64,000 nucleotides of DNA from Tenrec ecaudatus (GCF_050624435.1 NC_134539.1:48764001-48828000); one strand, 5' to 3'. Shown: positions 1 through 12,545, counted from the first letter of the stretch. Notes: generated from the letters alone by a model not told the origin. Translations and numbers: made by a program.

Positions 1-324
1 CTTTTAATTTTCTTGTTATGAGTTGTAGGCTGATCAGTAATTCAGTAAGAATTTCTTCACATGTGTGATCTGTTGATGGCAAGCATCCTTGTCCTTTATA
101 AATATCATCTCTGTTCTTTGTGAATAGTATCCCTGGTATTATATATTTTTTATCATTTCAACTAGAATTTTTGAAAGGAGGTTTAAATATTGGGGCCTAA
201 ATATTTGTGAGCAATAATGCAACAGTGTTTGCTATGATTAATTGGGCCAAATCCATCTAAACTCTAGATTACGTCTCAATCATCTGATTCCATAGCTTAC
301 ATAACCTTGCCCTGAGCTTTCTCA
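1..324. other. AT-rich intronic sequence, nothing recognised
   Basis: This stretch should be intron of the minus-strand gene, beyond its last visible exon. I see no exon with good splice sites and no clear repeat in it. Confidence 0.5.
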
Positions 325-465
325 TACTCCACTGCAGTCAAGTCCATTCCGACTCAAGGACACGCTACAAAGAATTTCTGAGTATACGCGTATCTTTAAG
401 GGAGCAGACACTCTTCCTCCCAGGCAGCTGCTGGTGGGGTGTCGGCTAGCACCACCAATATTCAG
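325..465 (-). repeat. AfroSINE-like fragment
   Basis: It carries the degraded antisense signature of the afrotherian SINE tail, with a 'cagtcaagtccattccgactca' type block followed by the 'gcagctgctggtgg' block. Divergence is high, so it is an old copy. Confidence 0.55.
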
Positions 466-572
466 CATCGATGGATAGTATATATATATATGTCTTTGTA
501 TATAAGAAAAAAATCTTAAATGAAAATTGGTATATTAATAAATGTTTTCACTTTATTTTATGTTATAATTAC

Positions 573-672
573 TTCAAAACAGATTCATTTAGTAGAACTT
601 GTAAGTCTGAGAGCAATATAAAGAGAACGCGAAGAGGTGCATCAATAATAATTCTGAGATTTAAATGTGAAT
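573..672 (-). CDS. Coding exon 9 (last visible) of the minus-strand gene, tentatively SHOC1-like
   Basis: This is a 100-bp exon read on the minus strand. The acceptor is 'atatttttgcag' and the donor is 'gtaatt'. It is open in the frame left by the exon at 790-943, which ends in phase 1. It encodes a hydrophobic stretch containing APLRVLFILLSDLQVLLNES and leaves phase 2. The low coding GC and AT-rich flanks resemble the other exons. The next exon must lie left of the window. The donor is weaker than the others, so the 3' edge is the least certain part. Family assignment is tentative; no catalytic motif is visible here. Confidence 0.6.
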
Positions 673-789
673 CTGCAAAAATATCTTTTCAAAATCTAGC
701 AATTAAGAAGAAAGTGTAATGAACCAGAACTTTGTAACAAACATTAGTCAGTGTTTTTTACAATAATGTACCTTAGAATTAATTCTCAC

Positions 790-943
790 CTCTTTGGGAA
801 GTGTTTTCATTTTTATCTGCATAGTTTATTCTTTCTGGCATTAAGTATAATGGCTCATTCAGTTCTGGGAATGATGGATTATCGACTTCTTGATTGAGGC
901 TTGTAGGTATCAAGAATTCACTCTCAACAGACAAATCTGATGG
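790..943 (-). CDS. Coding exon 8 of the minus-strand gene, tentatively SHOC1-like
   Basis: This 154-bp exon has acceptor 'tttatatttcag' and donor 'gtgaga', read on the minus strand. It begins in phase 0, exactly where the exon at 3002-3069 ends, and leaves phase 1. Its 51 residues start [18 protein letters not shown] and are acidic, rich in Asn, Pro and Glu, and probably disordered. There are no stops. Open frame, splice sites and phase agreement on both sides support a functional exon. I recognise no domain. Confidence 0.72.
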
Positions 944-3001
944 CTGAAATATAAATAAAAAATTAAAAGTTGTTAGAGAGATTTACCCAATAGTTTTGAA
1001 TTTATAAATGGATACAATGGCTTAAATACCATATCATATTTTGAACTAAACTCATGCCCCAAATTTTTAATGCTATACATTTCATACAGTTAAAAATTAG
1101 AAGTTAACAGCCAAAGTTATATTATAAGCAATGTTCTCCCTAAGCAATGTCCTTCTTGTCCATTTACCACACTAACAATGTATAATATCTTTAAGTATAG
1201 AAATATCTTCTTCTGGCTTAATAAAAATATTTAAAACTTTGAAATAAAAAATAATCACTGCAGCAAATGAGACATGGTGACCAGGAAGAAGTGAGAAGGG
1301 TAGATGGAATGGAATGGATCTTTATTGCACTACATGAAATATATTTCTCTTCATTCTTATGGAACCGGATTCCCCAACAAGTGAGAATGTAAATGCACTC
1401 ATAGCTCTCAGTGTTAAAATGAGGTAAAGATGAAGGAAAGAGGCCAGATGGTGAAATAACATTTTTACCATATGTATGAAAAATATTAAATGTGAGGAAA
1501 TTCTGTAAATGCCTTAGATCCACTATATGCATGTCCTTTGTAAATTTAAAGAAAAGCCCCAAATGTAAAGCATTTTAAGTTGCCCGGGGAAAAAATTAAC
1601 TATGCAGATTTTTCTAATTTGGTATATATATGCCTAGATGTTTGATCTTCTTAAGCTGCCAAAGATTATTTACACTCTCAACTCCCAGAATTCTTTGTAC
1701 AATACCATAATAATGATTTTATGTTCGGGAAAAAAGAGGTCGCTTTGAAAAATTTGACCTTTCATATGAAAAGGTGTTACCAACCATAACTCATTAACCA
1801 CAGATAGCACTTGAAATTCAGTGTTGAACTGTCAGTATTCTTACTCAATGGAATCACTTCTCCTATAGTTCAATTACTATTTGTTTTGTGTACAGCTCTA
1901 AAATCACGATTTGTAACTCCAGTTTCTAATTTTTACATTAGATACGACCACTTAAAATTCTATACCAGGTATATAAATTAGAATACTCTAAAGAGGTTTT
2001 AAAATCCCTGTACCTAGACTAGGGGAAAGATGGGACTTTCCACACCTATAAAGAGTTATAGCCTCAGAAACCCCAAAAGGCAGCTCTACTGTCTTCTTGA
2101 GTTGCTGTGAGTCAGCATGGACTCTGCCAGTGGATTTGGTTAGGAGGCTGCACACCAAACCAATTAAATCAGAATACACATAGGTAGGAACCTGTCTTCA
2201 ATATTTATTAGAACTTCCCAAGTAATTCCAATGAGTAACCAAGTTGAGAACCATTGTCCAAGAAATAAATTCAACTTTAACCTGACTTTCAATCCATTAT
2301 GCCTTTTTAATCTGATGATAGTAGGAAGTCTCCATGTTTTTTTGGTGTGTGTGTGTATTTAAAGCGTACTTACTACATCTATAAGAAAATTATTGAAAGT
2401 ATTTAAACATCATTTTAACCTACTGTGTCCTCTAGTTTCTCTGGGCAAAAGTTCTCTTTGTATTTGTAAAATTCTTCTTTCTCATTAACTTCCATATTCT
2501 CTTGAAAAGAGAAACATTCCCTTCAAAAAACAAAGCACAAGCCACCACCTAATGAGTACTTATTAAAAGCAGGGTACATGCTAAATGTTCTGTTGAATGA
2601 GTGAATGAATAAATAAATAAACCACACAGTGTATCATCTAAGGCTGGAGTATTTACTGAACATTATAATTTGTAACATACTAGATTATTGACACACAATC
2701 TAGACAGCATACAATTCAAGAGTCCAATCACATCCGGAAGAGTTGTACAACTACCACAAAACATTTTAGAACAGTTCCTTCTTTCTTGTACTCACTGTTG
2801 TACTCCCCACTTCCCTCCAGCTTCCTCCACCATACCCCCAAGAAACCATTAATCCAGGTACTTGCTTTAGATTTATCTATCCTGGATTTCATATACAGAA
2901 AAACATACACACACAGACAAACTAACAACAGCAACAAAATAAAATAGGGACAAGCCCCAATGGAAAGAAAGTAGAAAATATTAAAAACAAGAACAACTTA
3001 C
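944..3001. other. Intron with scattered old repeats
   Basis: This is intron between exons 8 and 7. It is mostly AT-rich. It holds an AfroSINE-like piece near 2020-2160 and an old LINE-like segment near 2690-2960. Small tandem runs occur at about 2344-2357 (GT) and 2597-2622 (GAAT/AAAT). Small open frames here have no splice or homology support. Confidence 0.55.
2020..2160 (+). repeat. AfroSINE-like 3' half
   Basis: It shows the characteristic sense order of blocks: 'aaagagttatagcctcagaaa', then 'ggcagctctactgtc', then a 'gctgtgagtcagcatgga' block. This matches the conserved tail of the afrotherian SINE seen repeatedly in this window. Confidence 0.65.
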
Positions 3002-3069
3002 AAATGGGTCAAAAGGGAGCTCAAACAACAAGTTGTTCGATTTTAGCCTAACCACATCTGCCACATCCA
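3002..3069 (-). CDS. Coding exon 7 of the minus-strand gene, tentatively SHOC1-like
   Basis: This is a 68-bp exon on the minus strand with acceptor 'aactattttcag' and a consensus donor 'gtaagt'. The open frame reads DVADVVRLKSNNLLFELP then FDPF, and it ends in phase 0, which fits the next exon at 790-943. To be read this way it must begin in phase 1, but the exon at 3709-3874 ends in phase 2 or, with an alternative donor, phase 0. Either a small exon between 3070 and 3708 has been missed, or there is an indel. The downstream junction is well supported and the upstream one is not. Confidence 0.62.
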
Positions 3070-3708
3070 CTGAAAATAGTTGTTTGATTTCATGATTTTG
3101 GGCATTCTAGACTGCCTTGAGCAAACAAAGTGACAAACAAAATACTCTTTGTTTGACTATGTCTTATAGTCTGGCTTTGGAAATATAATGACCATAATTA
3201 AAGTGTTCAAGTTTAAAAACTATTCATAGCATACATATTCATCATATTGTTTCTGTAGCATACAGTTTTGAGTTATTTTGAATGAGTAAAAGATATGGTG
3301 ACAGGCTAGACTAATATGTATGATAATTTAGTGCAAAAGAGTATATAAACTTTATTAAATATTCAACTTAAATATAAGATATGAAACAAGTAAATAATAG
3401 TATCAAGTAAAAGTTGTAGTGACCCAAATCCAAAACCAGTATGATTGATGTCTAATAAAACAGAAAATGAAAGTGGCATGTTTCATGTTAGTCTCCTAGA
3501 TTAGTGTACATATAAAATGTTTACATTGGACTTACTGATACATTGTGGAGCTGTCACCAGAATTGTAGCCAATCGAAATACATAGGGATTAAATTGGAGT
3601 TTAGGTAAACAACAATAAAATATTAATATTAATTACATCTAAACTTGTAAGCATACCAAGAATATTTACTCCTCTTAAAAATATTTAGATCACTGAACAC
3701 TTACATAC
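3070..3708. other. Intron that may hide a small exon
   Basis: The exons on either side do not join in frame, so this interval should be searched for a short exon. I tested a 15-bp candidate at 3537-3551, which has an 'ag' acceptor and a 'gtaagt' donor. It does not repair the frame. No clear repeat is visible. Confidence 0.4.
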
Positions 3709-3874
3709 CTGGAAAAGTTAGATTTTGTAGAGCTCTGTTCTTTGAAATCTGAAAGAGGATGCTCTACTGCGAACAGTTTTAGTTTACTCGATTGACTATT
3801 CAAAGTTGGTAAATTACTTCTGTGGGACATCATATCATTTACAGAACTTATTTCTTCCTCATCAATAAAAAAAT
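3709..3874 (-). CDS. Coding exon 6 of the minus-strand gene, tentatively SHOC1-like
   Basis: This 166-bp exon has acceptor 'ctttattttcag' and donor 'gtatgt' on the minus strand. It is entered in phase 1 from the exon at 11786-11962, making an Asp codon across the junction. It encodes about residues 173-227, starting FFIDEEEISSVNDMMSHRSN. It is an acidic, Ser-rich, probably disordered region without stops. It leaves phase 2 at the best donor. An alternative consensus donor five bases later would give phase 0. Function is not evident from the residues. Confidence 0.75.
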
Positions 3875-5720
3875 CTGAAAATAAAGAAGAAATAATGGAA
3901 TAAGAAACAAACCTAAAAGTTATACAAAGAAGACTAGGTAATATTAATCATTTGACATAGATTTTCAAACAAATTTTTAAATCACCAGCTGGTCCTTGTA
4001 CTAGGCATATCGAGCATAGGTAAAAGTTCAATACATTTTAATATTGAATACACTGACATGTAGTTAAATAACTTGAATTTTACTGATTTCGCCTTTCTTA
4101 ATAAAGATGGGCTTAGTCACCGGAGGACTGTGTCTCTTGCTTAAAGAGTCACAAGAGGCAAGAGTAACACAACAACAACAAATCCTCAATCTCACTGCCA
4201 TCATGTTCATTCCAATTCATTGCAACCCTGTAAGCAACTTTATAAAGAAATAAAAAGCACTTGACTTTCACGGGCCCTAATGTTCTCTTCTCTATAGCAT
4301 GTTACCTCTGAAGGTGTCCACGGCATCTCCCAGATGCTCTGACATGTGGGAAATGGAAATGGTCTACAATGACTACAAATGAGACCAACTTTGACTCTAT
4401 CATTCTAAAATTATTAATAGATGAGTGCTAACATGAATTACAAGGGAAATGGTATAGCAAAGTGTCTACTTGAGGAGTGCGATCTACCCTACATATTCAG
4501 AAACATTACTGCTAATAATTAACTACATTGCTCTTCTCTACCCCCACACTGTCATGTTTGGTTTACTTTAAAATCTTGGTGAATTGTATCAGACCTTTAA
4601 CAGTTTCTAAGTCAACAAAAAAGACAAGAAACATGCTCCATTCTTCAATAAGTTCCTAACTGGAAGAGAAAAAGGAAGAAGTAAGCTTAAATGAGGAACG
4701 ATTCCGCAACCCAAGTTCCAAAGGCAAAAGCGTCTAATGGGAAGTCAACGTGACTTTGTAGAGAAATAATGGCCTGAGAGAGTAATAGCATAAAGTTTTC
4801 AGGTAGTGGGCCCAGTAAATTTATAGTGTGAAGCAGGCAGTCAAGGAATATCCTTGCCTAGTATTTAATGAAATGCTAAAGGAAAATTTATATAGTCTCC
4901 CAAGAGACTATTCATTTGAACATACGAAATTCCTGATGACTCATGCCCAAGAATATCTCATAACAAACCAAGAAATGTGAGAAAATTAATTCCATATCTA
5001 AATAGGGAATATCTATTTAAGTTAAAAATCATTTATCATTCTACCCTGCAAGTACTAAAGTAATCATATTAAAAATAAAATTCAAATGGCATTAGTTTAT
5101 ACATTTACTTCCATGCTCCACTTGCAAACACAGAAAAGTCAGCCCTGCCTACACAGAAAATTCAGCCATCTTTCCTTTCTTTAGAGCCTCATCTAGGCAT
5201 TTATGGCAGTTCAAGGGGTAACCTTATGCCAGTAAGAGTCTTGCTTTACAACCACATTTGTTTTTCACAGAACCACACGAGGGCAGTATCTTACTTTATA
5301 ACTACACAACGGTTATTCACCAAGGGTGCTACTTACATTCTTACAATGATTATAGTCTTCCCTAGAGTTCTTCCTTTATAACAGCTATTACATGTGCTAC
5401 ACTGACATGCGTAAACGGTTCATCTCTGCTGTAGAACAGCTGTTACCACGAAACAGAAAAAGGGACTGTCTGATTGGGAGCGGACAAGTTTACCATTCTT
5501 TGTAGATACTTTTGTCTATCTAGAAAGCCCATGATAATTAAATGAAATAAAGATGTTCACTAAGCTAGGTAACCTATAAAACTCGATCAAAATCAACAAG
5601 GGAAAAAACATTCATAATGGCCACCAATATATGAAACACAAAGGAATAAACTTAACACAAATGCACAGAAAGCATATGAAGGAACAAGAAAATTTTACTG
5701 TGCATCATTAAAAAAGGCAA
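3875..5720. other. Intron, largely unclassified
   Basis: This is intron between exons 6 and 5. A short AfroSINE-like antisense piece lies near 4185-4240, marked by 'ctcactgccatcatgttcat'. The rest is AT-rich with no exon or RNA gene that I can support. Confidence 0.5.
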
Positions 5721-5735
5721 GACAAATCATATCTT

Positions 5736-7319
5736 TTTACTATTATTATTATTAATCATTTTATTGGGGGCTCATACAGCTCTTACCACAATCCATACAT
5801 ACATCAATTGGATAAAGTACATTTATACATTTATTACCATCATCATTCTCAAAACATTTGCTTTCTACATTAGCCCCTGATATCAGCTCATTTTTCCCCC
5901 TTCCTCCCTGCTCCCACCTCACTCATGAACTGTTGAGAATTTATAAATTATTATTTTGTCATATCTTACACTGTCCGGCATCTCCCTTCACCCACTTTTC
6001 TGTTCTCCGTCCACCACGGAGGAGGTTTTATATTGGTTCCCCCTTATATTCCACCCTCCCGGTGTTGCCACTCTCACCAGTGGTCCTGAAGGGACCATCC
6101 GTTCTGGATTCCGTGTTTCCAGTTCCTATCTGTACCAGTGTACATCCTGTGGTCTAGCCATATTTGTAAGGTAGAACTGGGATCATGTTAGTGGGTGGTG
6201 AGGAAGCATGTAAGAATTAGAGGAAAGTTGTATGTTTCATCGATGCTACACTGCACCCTGACTGGCTCTTCTCCTTCCCGTGATTCTCCATAAGGGGATG
6301 CCCAGTTGCCTACAGATGGGCTTTGGGTCCCCACTCCACACTCCCACTCATCCACAATGATATGATTTTTTGTTCTTTGATGACTGATAACCTCATCCCT
6401 TCGAAACCTCTTGATCTCACAGGCTGGTGTACTTCTTCCATTTGGGTTTTGTTGCTTCTGAGCTAGATGGCTGCTTGTTTACCTTCAAGCCTTTTAAGAC
6501 CCCAGATGCTATATCTTTTGATAGCTGGGCACCATAAGCTTTCTTCACCACATTTGCTTATGCACCCATTTGTCTTCAGCGATTGTGTAGGAAGATGAGC
6601 ATCATGGAATGCCAGTTTAATAAAACAATGTATTCTTGCATTGAGGGATTACTTGAGTGGAGGCCCAATGTCCATCTGCCACCTTAATACTAAACCTATA
6701 AATATATGCACATAAATCTATTTCCCCATGCTCATATATAAATTTACATATGTGCATGCCTTTATTTAGACCTCTATAAATGTCCTTTGCCTCCTCTTTC
6801 CAGTATTTCCTTTGACTTTCCTCTTGTCCCGCTATCATGGTCAGCCTTCATTTGGGTTACAGTAATTCCTCGCGGCTATATTACCCTTGATCACGCCTTA
6901 CCAGGCCTCCTACACCCTCCTCACCATTGATTTGGATCACTTATTGTTCCCTTGTCCCTGAGTTTGTTAACAACACTTCCTTTCCTCCTATCTCCCCCTT
7001 TCCCACGTTCCCCCAGAACTGTTAGTCCCGTTGTTTTCTCTTCCAGATTGTTCATCCAGCCTATCTTATTTAGACAGACCTACAGAGATCATAACATGCA
7101 CAAAACAAGACAGAGCAAAACCAAGCAACAAAAGAAAACAAAACAACAATAACAACAGCAAAAAGCCAATGACAAAACAAAAACCCCACAACACAACAGC
7201 AACAAAAAAGAAAAGCTTGTAATTAGTTCAAGGACTGTTTGTTGGCCTTTAGGAGTGTTTTCTGGTCGAGTCGGATGGGGTACCAAGACCTGGCCCCAAA
7301 GTCTGTTTTTGGTATTCCT
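5736..7319 (-). mobile_element. 5'-truncated L1, 3' UTR only
   Basis: Its minus-strand 3' end is the standard L1 terminus of this genome, seen on the plus strand as 'ttttattgggggctcatac'. It runs through the L1 3' UTR and stops about where that UTR passes 1.5 kb. The flanks carry a 15-base target duplication with one mismatch: gacaaatcatatctt at 5721-5735 and gacaaaccatatctt just after 7319. It holds only one unit of the 247-bp UTR repeat. The ORFs in it are UTR shadows. Confidence 0.85.
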
Positions 7320-7639
7320 GACAAACCATATCTTAATTAGAAAATCTAACTAGCCTGAAAATTTCAGAGTCCAAATATCATTCCAATTTCTCAAGAGACT
7401 TGTTTTGGAATCTGAGAAAGTGATTCAAACGTAGAACTAGAAGAACAGAGTTGAGAATAGGGCAAAAATTATAAAAAGGGTAGTGAGATGAAATTATTGT
7501 CATTATGTTCTAATTATATATAAAATACTTTAAAATTATATGATACTGATATACTAAGAGGCAAATCAACAGAACATATTAGAAAATACAGAAATTCTAA
7601 TGTATGTATAGTAAATTCTAATTTACTATAGCTAAATTA

Positions 7640-9490
7640 TTATTGTTGTTAGGTACCATTGAATTGGTTTGGACTCACAGCTATACTATGTATAATAGAA
7701 CAAAATACGTAAGAGTTGTATGAGCCCCTAATAAAATGTAAAAAAAAATAGAACAAAATACTGCCTGGGCCTGCTCCACGCTCAAAATTGTTCTTATATT
7801 TGAGCCCACTGTTGCAGTCACTGTGTCAATCCTCATTGAAGGTCTTCCCTCTTTTCTGCTGCCCTTGCACTTCACCAAGCATGATGTCTTTCTGTAGGGA
7901 CTAGTGTCTTCTGGTAAGATGTCCAAAGTAGATGAGACAAAGTCTCACCATACTGCCCTCTAAGGAGAATTCTTGCTGTATTTCTTCCAAGGCAGATTGC
8001 TGTGCTCTCTTGGCATTCCATGGTACTTTCAGTATTCTTCACCAACACCATATATAAAATTCATCGCTTTTTCCGCACTCTTCTTTATTTAATTTTCAAC
8101 TTTCACATGTCTATGAGGTAACTGAAAATACCATGGCCTGGGTCAGGAACACTTTAGTCCTCAAAGTAACATACTTGTTTTTCAATACTTAAAAGAGGTC
8201 TTGTGCAGCATTAGTTTCCCAATGCACTGCATAGTTCAATCTCTTGATTATTGATTCCATGATTACTGATTGTGGATACAAGCAAGATGAAATCTTTGAC
8301 AACTTTAATCTTTTCTCCATCATGTTACTATTCATCCAGTTGTAAATATCTTGGTCTTCTTTACATTGAATCATAAACCATACTGAAGGCTGCAATTCTT
8401 GATGTTCATCAGCAAGTGCTTGTTATCTGCGTATCAGTTGTTTAAAAGCCTTCCTCCAATCCCGATTCCATATTCTTCTTCATGTAATCGGTTCCTCTGA
8501 TTATTTGCTCAGCATACAGACTAAGTATGTATGACAAGAGGATACAACCCTGACACACTTTATCCTGATTTTAAACCATTAAGTATGCCCTAGTTCTGCT
8601 CGCACAAGTGCCTCTTGATCCATGCAGTTTCCACAAAAGCACTGTCATGTGTTCTGGAATTCTCATTCTTCTCAAGGTTATCCATAGTGTTTTGTGATCC
8701 ATGCAGAATTCCTTTGCATAGTCAATAAGACATAAGGAAACATCTTTCTGGTATTCTTTGCTTTCAGCAAGCTTCATCTGACATCAGCAATGATATCCCT
8801 TGTTCCACATCCTCTTTTGAATCTGGCCTGAACTTCTGGCAGCTCCCTGTCAAGGTACTGCTCCAACGTTGTTGAGTGATCTTCAGCAAAATTTTACTTA
8901 GATGTGGTATCAATGATATTTTTCTATAACTTGCACATTCTGTTGGGTCAACTTAATTTGGAATGGGTACAAATATGGATCTCTTCCGATTAATTGGCCA
9001 AGTAGCTCTCTTCCAAATTTCCTAGCATAGAAGTAGAGTACTCCCAAAGCGTCATCAGTTTGTTAAAACATTTCAATTGGTATACCATCAATTTGTGGAG
9101 CCTTGTTTTTGGCTCATGTTTTCAATGCAGCTTGCTTGAACTTCTTCCTTCAGTACTATTGGTTCCTGCTCATATGCTACCTTTCAAAATGGTTCAATGT
9201 TGACTAGTTCCTTTTTTGGTAGTGACTCTGTATCCTTTCCATCTTCTAGGGTTGCTTCCTGCATCATTCAATATTTTGCCCATAGAATCTTTCAATAATA
9301 CAATGGAAGTTTTCATTTTTTCTTTCATGCTTTCAATTTAAGATATGCTGAGTGTTTCTTCCTTTTTGTATTCCTCTATATCTTTGTACAATTTGTTATA
9401 ATATTTGACTTTGTCTTCATGAGCTGCCCTTTGAAATTTTCTGTTCAGCTTTTGACTTCATCATTTCTACCATTTGCCTTAGCCATCATA
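7640..9490 (-). mobile_element. RTE/BovB-like LINE relic
   Basis: This is a degraded antisense LINE of the RTE clade. On the minus strand, peptide fragments such as DYAKEFCMDHKTLWITLRRM (8690s) fit an RTE reverse transcriptase. The 3' end near 7640-7680 and 7749-8000 carries the 'cactgttgcagtcactgtgtc' type block that also ends the other RTE copies here. Many frameshifts and stops show that it is dead. A 40-bp L1 has landed in its 3' end. Confidence 0.7.
7709..7748 (+). mobile_element. 40-bp L1 insertion with perfect target duplication
   Basis: Only the last 31 bases of the L1 3' end plus nine A residues are present. They are flanked by perfect 13-base direct repeats tagaacaaaatac at 7696-7708 and 7749-7761. 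It interrupts the RTE relic. Confidence 0.88.
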
Positions 9491-9586
9491 TTATTAGCAA
9501 CAAGTAGCAATAATCCGGGGGAAAAGGTAAGATCATTCTAAAATATGTATGAAGAACAACTGCCAAGGCACTTAGGAAAATAATTT

Positions 9587-9696
9587 AAAAAAAATAATTT
9601 TACTGGGGCTTGTACAACTCTTATCACAATCCATATATACATCCATTGTGTCAAGCACATTTATACATTTGCTGCCATTATCATTCTCGAAAGATG
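9587..9696 (-). mobile_element. 110-bp L1 insertion
   Basis: A minus-strand L1 3' end ('ttactggggcttgtacaac' on the plus strand) is flanked by perfect 12-base repeats ggaaaataattt at 9575-9586 and 9697-9708. Confidence 0.85.
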
Positions 9697-9708
9697 GGAA
9701 AATAATTT

Positions 9709-11255
9709 TTATACATACTTTTAAATACATGCCAGAATTTGAAAATAAGGTCATAAAAAAGTAAAAGAAAATATTTATTAATACAAGGAAACATTTTCTA
9801 AAACTAACAGCAATGAAAGAAGCTAAAAAGGAAAACATTGACTAAACTGTACAGAATAAAATTAAATACACTTGGTATATCGACATTTTTATATATGAAG
9901 ATAAAGCAGGAATAAAGGAGAATTAAAAAAATTTTTTAATGCAAATGGCCAATACATAGCAATAATGAAAAAACATACATATATAAATAATTGGGTTTTT
10001 TTTTGCTACCACACTGGCAAAAATTTATTACAATAATAGTAATGTACTTGCTGATGATATGACTGGAGTGAACAAAGTATTCCCAAATATATTAGTGGAC
10101 ATGTAGCTAAAACTATTTAGCTAAGTAATTCCACCTCCAGGAATTTACTCCAAGGAAATAATTAGAAATGAAAACATGTTCAGGTATACATTCAAAATTC
10201 AAATCAATATTAATGCTCTCAAATTGGGAAATTTGGTAAGATGCCCATATAAAATTAAGGACTACAGGCATTAAAAGCCATGTTTTTGAGAAAATTTAAG
10301 TATATGATAAATGTTCCTCAAGTAATGTTAACATTTAAAATAATGTAATTCACATGGTCACAATAGTAAATGATGTTTCTTGGATTATAGAATTATGGGT
10401 TTTTAGTAAAGGGACTTTAGATATATTTAAGAAACTAACAGATTTTAAAATTAGATACATTTCAATCCTCACTGATTCAAAGCTCTTAGCAAAATAGACA
10501 CAAAAGGAAACTTCCTTGAAAGCAAATGCTTCTAACATTTCATCATTGAAAATGTAAACAATGAAAGTTATATCCATTCAAAGTATGTAAACATTAAAAA
10601 AAAACAAATGCAAGCATTTCTAACAAGTGTTAGCATGTTAGGAGTCACTTATTGTCAGAAACAAGACAAGCATGGCAAATATCACTATTTTTATTGAACA
10701 ATGTGGTGGAAGTCAGCATAGTAAGACAAAAAAAGATATAAATACTGTAAGGGAAGAAACAAATGGCTATTATTCAAAGATAATATGGTAATGTGCATTA
10801 CAATGATTAGAGTTAACTACTGTATTTTTGCCCAAATGACATGCCTTTTTTGTGTAGCTAATCCAATATTTTTTGACATGCCGCTATGAAAAAATTTGTG
10901 AAGTGTGCTTACAAAAACACCTCCTGGGAGCAGTGAGCAAACAAATGTAGAAGGCACATTCTATTTGCCTTCTATTCTATAATATGGTGGTAAAATTAAT
11001 GAGAGTTTAGGAAGATGGGTAGACATAATAACAATATAAAAATTAGCTGTGTTATGTTATATACAACCAATACAAAGCAATTGATAAATATAATTATAGC
11101 TAAAACAAAATACCCCTATGAATATATCTAAAGTTATATATCATCTTTATGAAGAAAATATCTAAATGTTATTGAAGACAATCAAGAAGACCTCTATAAA
11201 TGAACAATAGGAGAGTTAAACAATCAAGAAGACAGAACAAGGGAAAAGTGAGGAA
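9709..11255. other. Intron, AT-rich, nothing recognised
   Basis: Homopolymer-rich intronic sequence. I found no splice-supported exon, no RNA gene and no repeat that I can name. Confidence 0.45.
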
Positions 11256-11760
11256 AGAATTAATCAAAGAAATAATTCAAAAGTTCTCAAGTTGAAGTGC
11301 ATGAGTACCTAGATTAAAAGGGTACATTACATGCCCAACCTAAGAGATGAGCATAGACTCACAAGAAGGCACACCGCTGTGAAATTTCAGAAAAGTGGAA
11401 GCTAAAATATTATAAAAATTTCCAAGGTGAAAGGAAAATCTTGTAAAATAAATTTAAAAGTCAGAATGACATTGAACTTCTCAACAGCAATACTGGAAAC
11501 TAGAATAGAATGGACCAATAGCTTTGACATTCTGAGAAAAAATATTATTTGCAACCTAAAATTCTATAATAAAACTATCAATTAAATTGATGTATGTATA
11601 TGTATGAACTGTGATAAGAGTTGTATGAGCCCCCAAATATTTTGTTAAAAAAACTATCAATTAAAAGTTAGAATAGAATTAAGACTTTCCAGACATGAAA
11701 CGCAATTACATAGAAAACTCAATAAAATGAAAATCTGTGTATTATTAATAAATGTTCTAG
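11256..11760 (+). repeat. Ancient L1 (L1M-type) internal fragment
   Basis: Blocks such as 'gtgaaatttcagaaaagtgg', 'gacattgaacttctcaacag' and 'caatactggaaactagaat' match the well-known internal region of old mammalian L1 elements. It is interrupted by a young 64-bp L1 at 11587. Confidence 0.7.
11587..11650 (+). mobile_element. 64-bp L1 insertion with perfect target duplication
   Basis: The terminal part of the L1 3' UTR, with 'gataagagttgtatgagccc', is bounded by perfect 15-base repeats aaactatcaattaaa at 11572-11586 and 11651-11665. Confidence 0.9.
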
Positions 11761-11785
11761 AGTATTGGAAGTAATAAATGTGTAC

Positions 11786-11962
11786 CTTCGATCTGGGTCT
11801 GAAGTGCAGGGCATTTTTCTACACAGTTCATTACTGCAAAGGCTTCACTGTAGTCTTCACAGGTATATAGATCAGCTTCCTCTACTTCCATTTGGGAGTT
11901 TGGGTTGGAATTTGGAACAACTTCCTCAAATTCACAATTAATCTGGGTAGGCATTCTTGTTA
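11786..11962 (-). CDS. Coding exon 5 of the minus-strand gene, tentatively SHOC1-like
   Basis: This is a 177-bp exon on the minus strand with acceptor 'tatagaaaaacag' and donor 'gtacac'. It is entered and left in phase 1, so it would be skippable without a frameshift. It encodes about residues 114-172, including [17 protein letters not shown] and a Cys-containing acidic part, [20 protein letters not shown]. No stop is present and the junctions on both sides join in frame. Several internal Met codons could mislead automatic start calling; the true start is in the exon at 20228. Confidence 0.8.
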
Positions 11963-12159
11963 CTGTTTTTCTATAACATTATACAATATGATTTTATGTA
12001 TGTCATGTTTTCAAACATTTCTATTAACAAATAGTATGGTTACTGAATAAAAATTACTAAATTCCAATAGTTAAAAACCCTAAATCAATCAACCATAGCC
12101 CCATCACTACAAGGATTAATGTAAACATTATGCAAATATATCAGTAATTTGTAAATATG

Positions 12160-12540
12160 GTGGAAAGGAGGTTCATGTATATAGCATTCTGTAACCTGCT
12201 CTTTTCTGCTAACCAGTGAAATGTAAGCATATTTACATGTCAATCAATCTATAGCCACCATTTGCAATAAATGAAAAGAATCTTATTGTATTGATAAATC
12301 ATAATTTGATCAACTCCCCATTGCTGAAAATATAAGTTTGATAGAATTTCTTTTGTTAATATGGGAAACAATGCAAAGAATATCTTGTGAATTTATCAAA
12401 TATTTTTCTGAAAATCAGTTTCCTAAAAACAAAAATAAAGTTAAATGTTTAACATTTTTAAAGATTTTTTTATATATAGCCAAATTGCCTCTGTGCTGTA
12501 CATTTCCTATCAATATCAGCTCAAGGTCGTTCTCCTGACT
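12160..12540. repeat. Probable ancient LINE fragment
   Basis: The 'aactccccattgctgaaaat' and 'tgcctctgtgctgtacattt' blocks resemble the 3' half of old L1 elements in antisense. The match is weak and comes from memory of the consensus, so the element may be another LINE. Confidence 0.35.
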
Positions 12541-12545
12541 TCTAC

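Noticed and set aside
3537-3551. 15-bp candidate micro-exon with ag acceptor and gtaagt donor
   Set aside because: It does not restore the frame between exons 6 and 7 in any phase tested, and its upstream polypyrimidine tract is poor.
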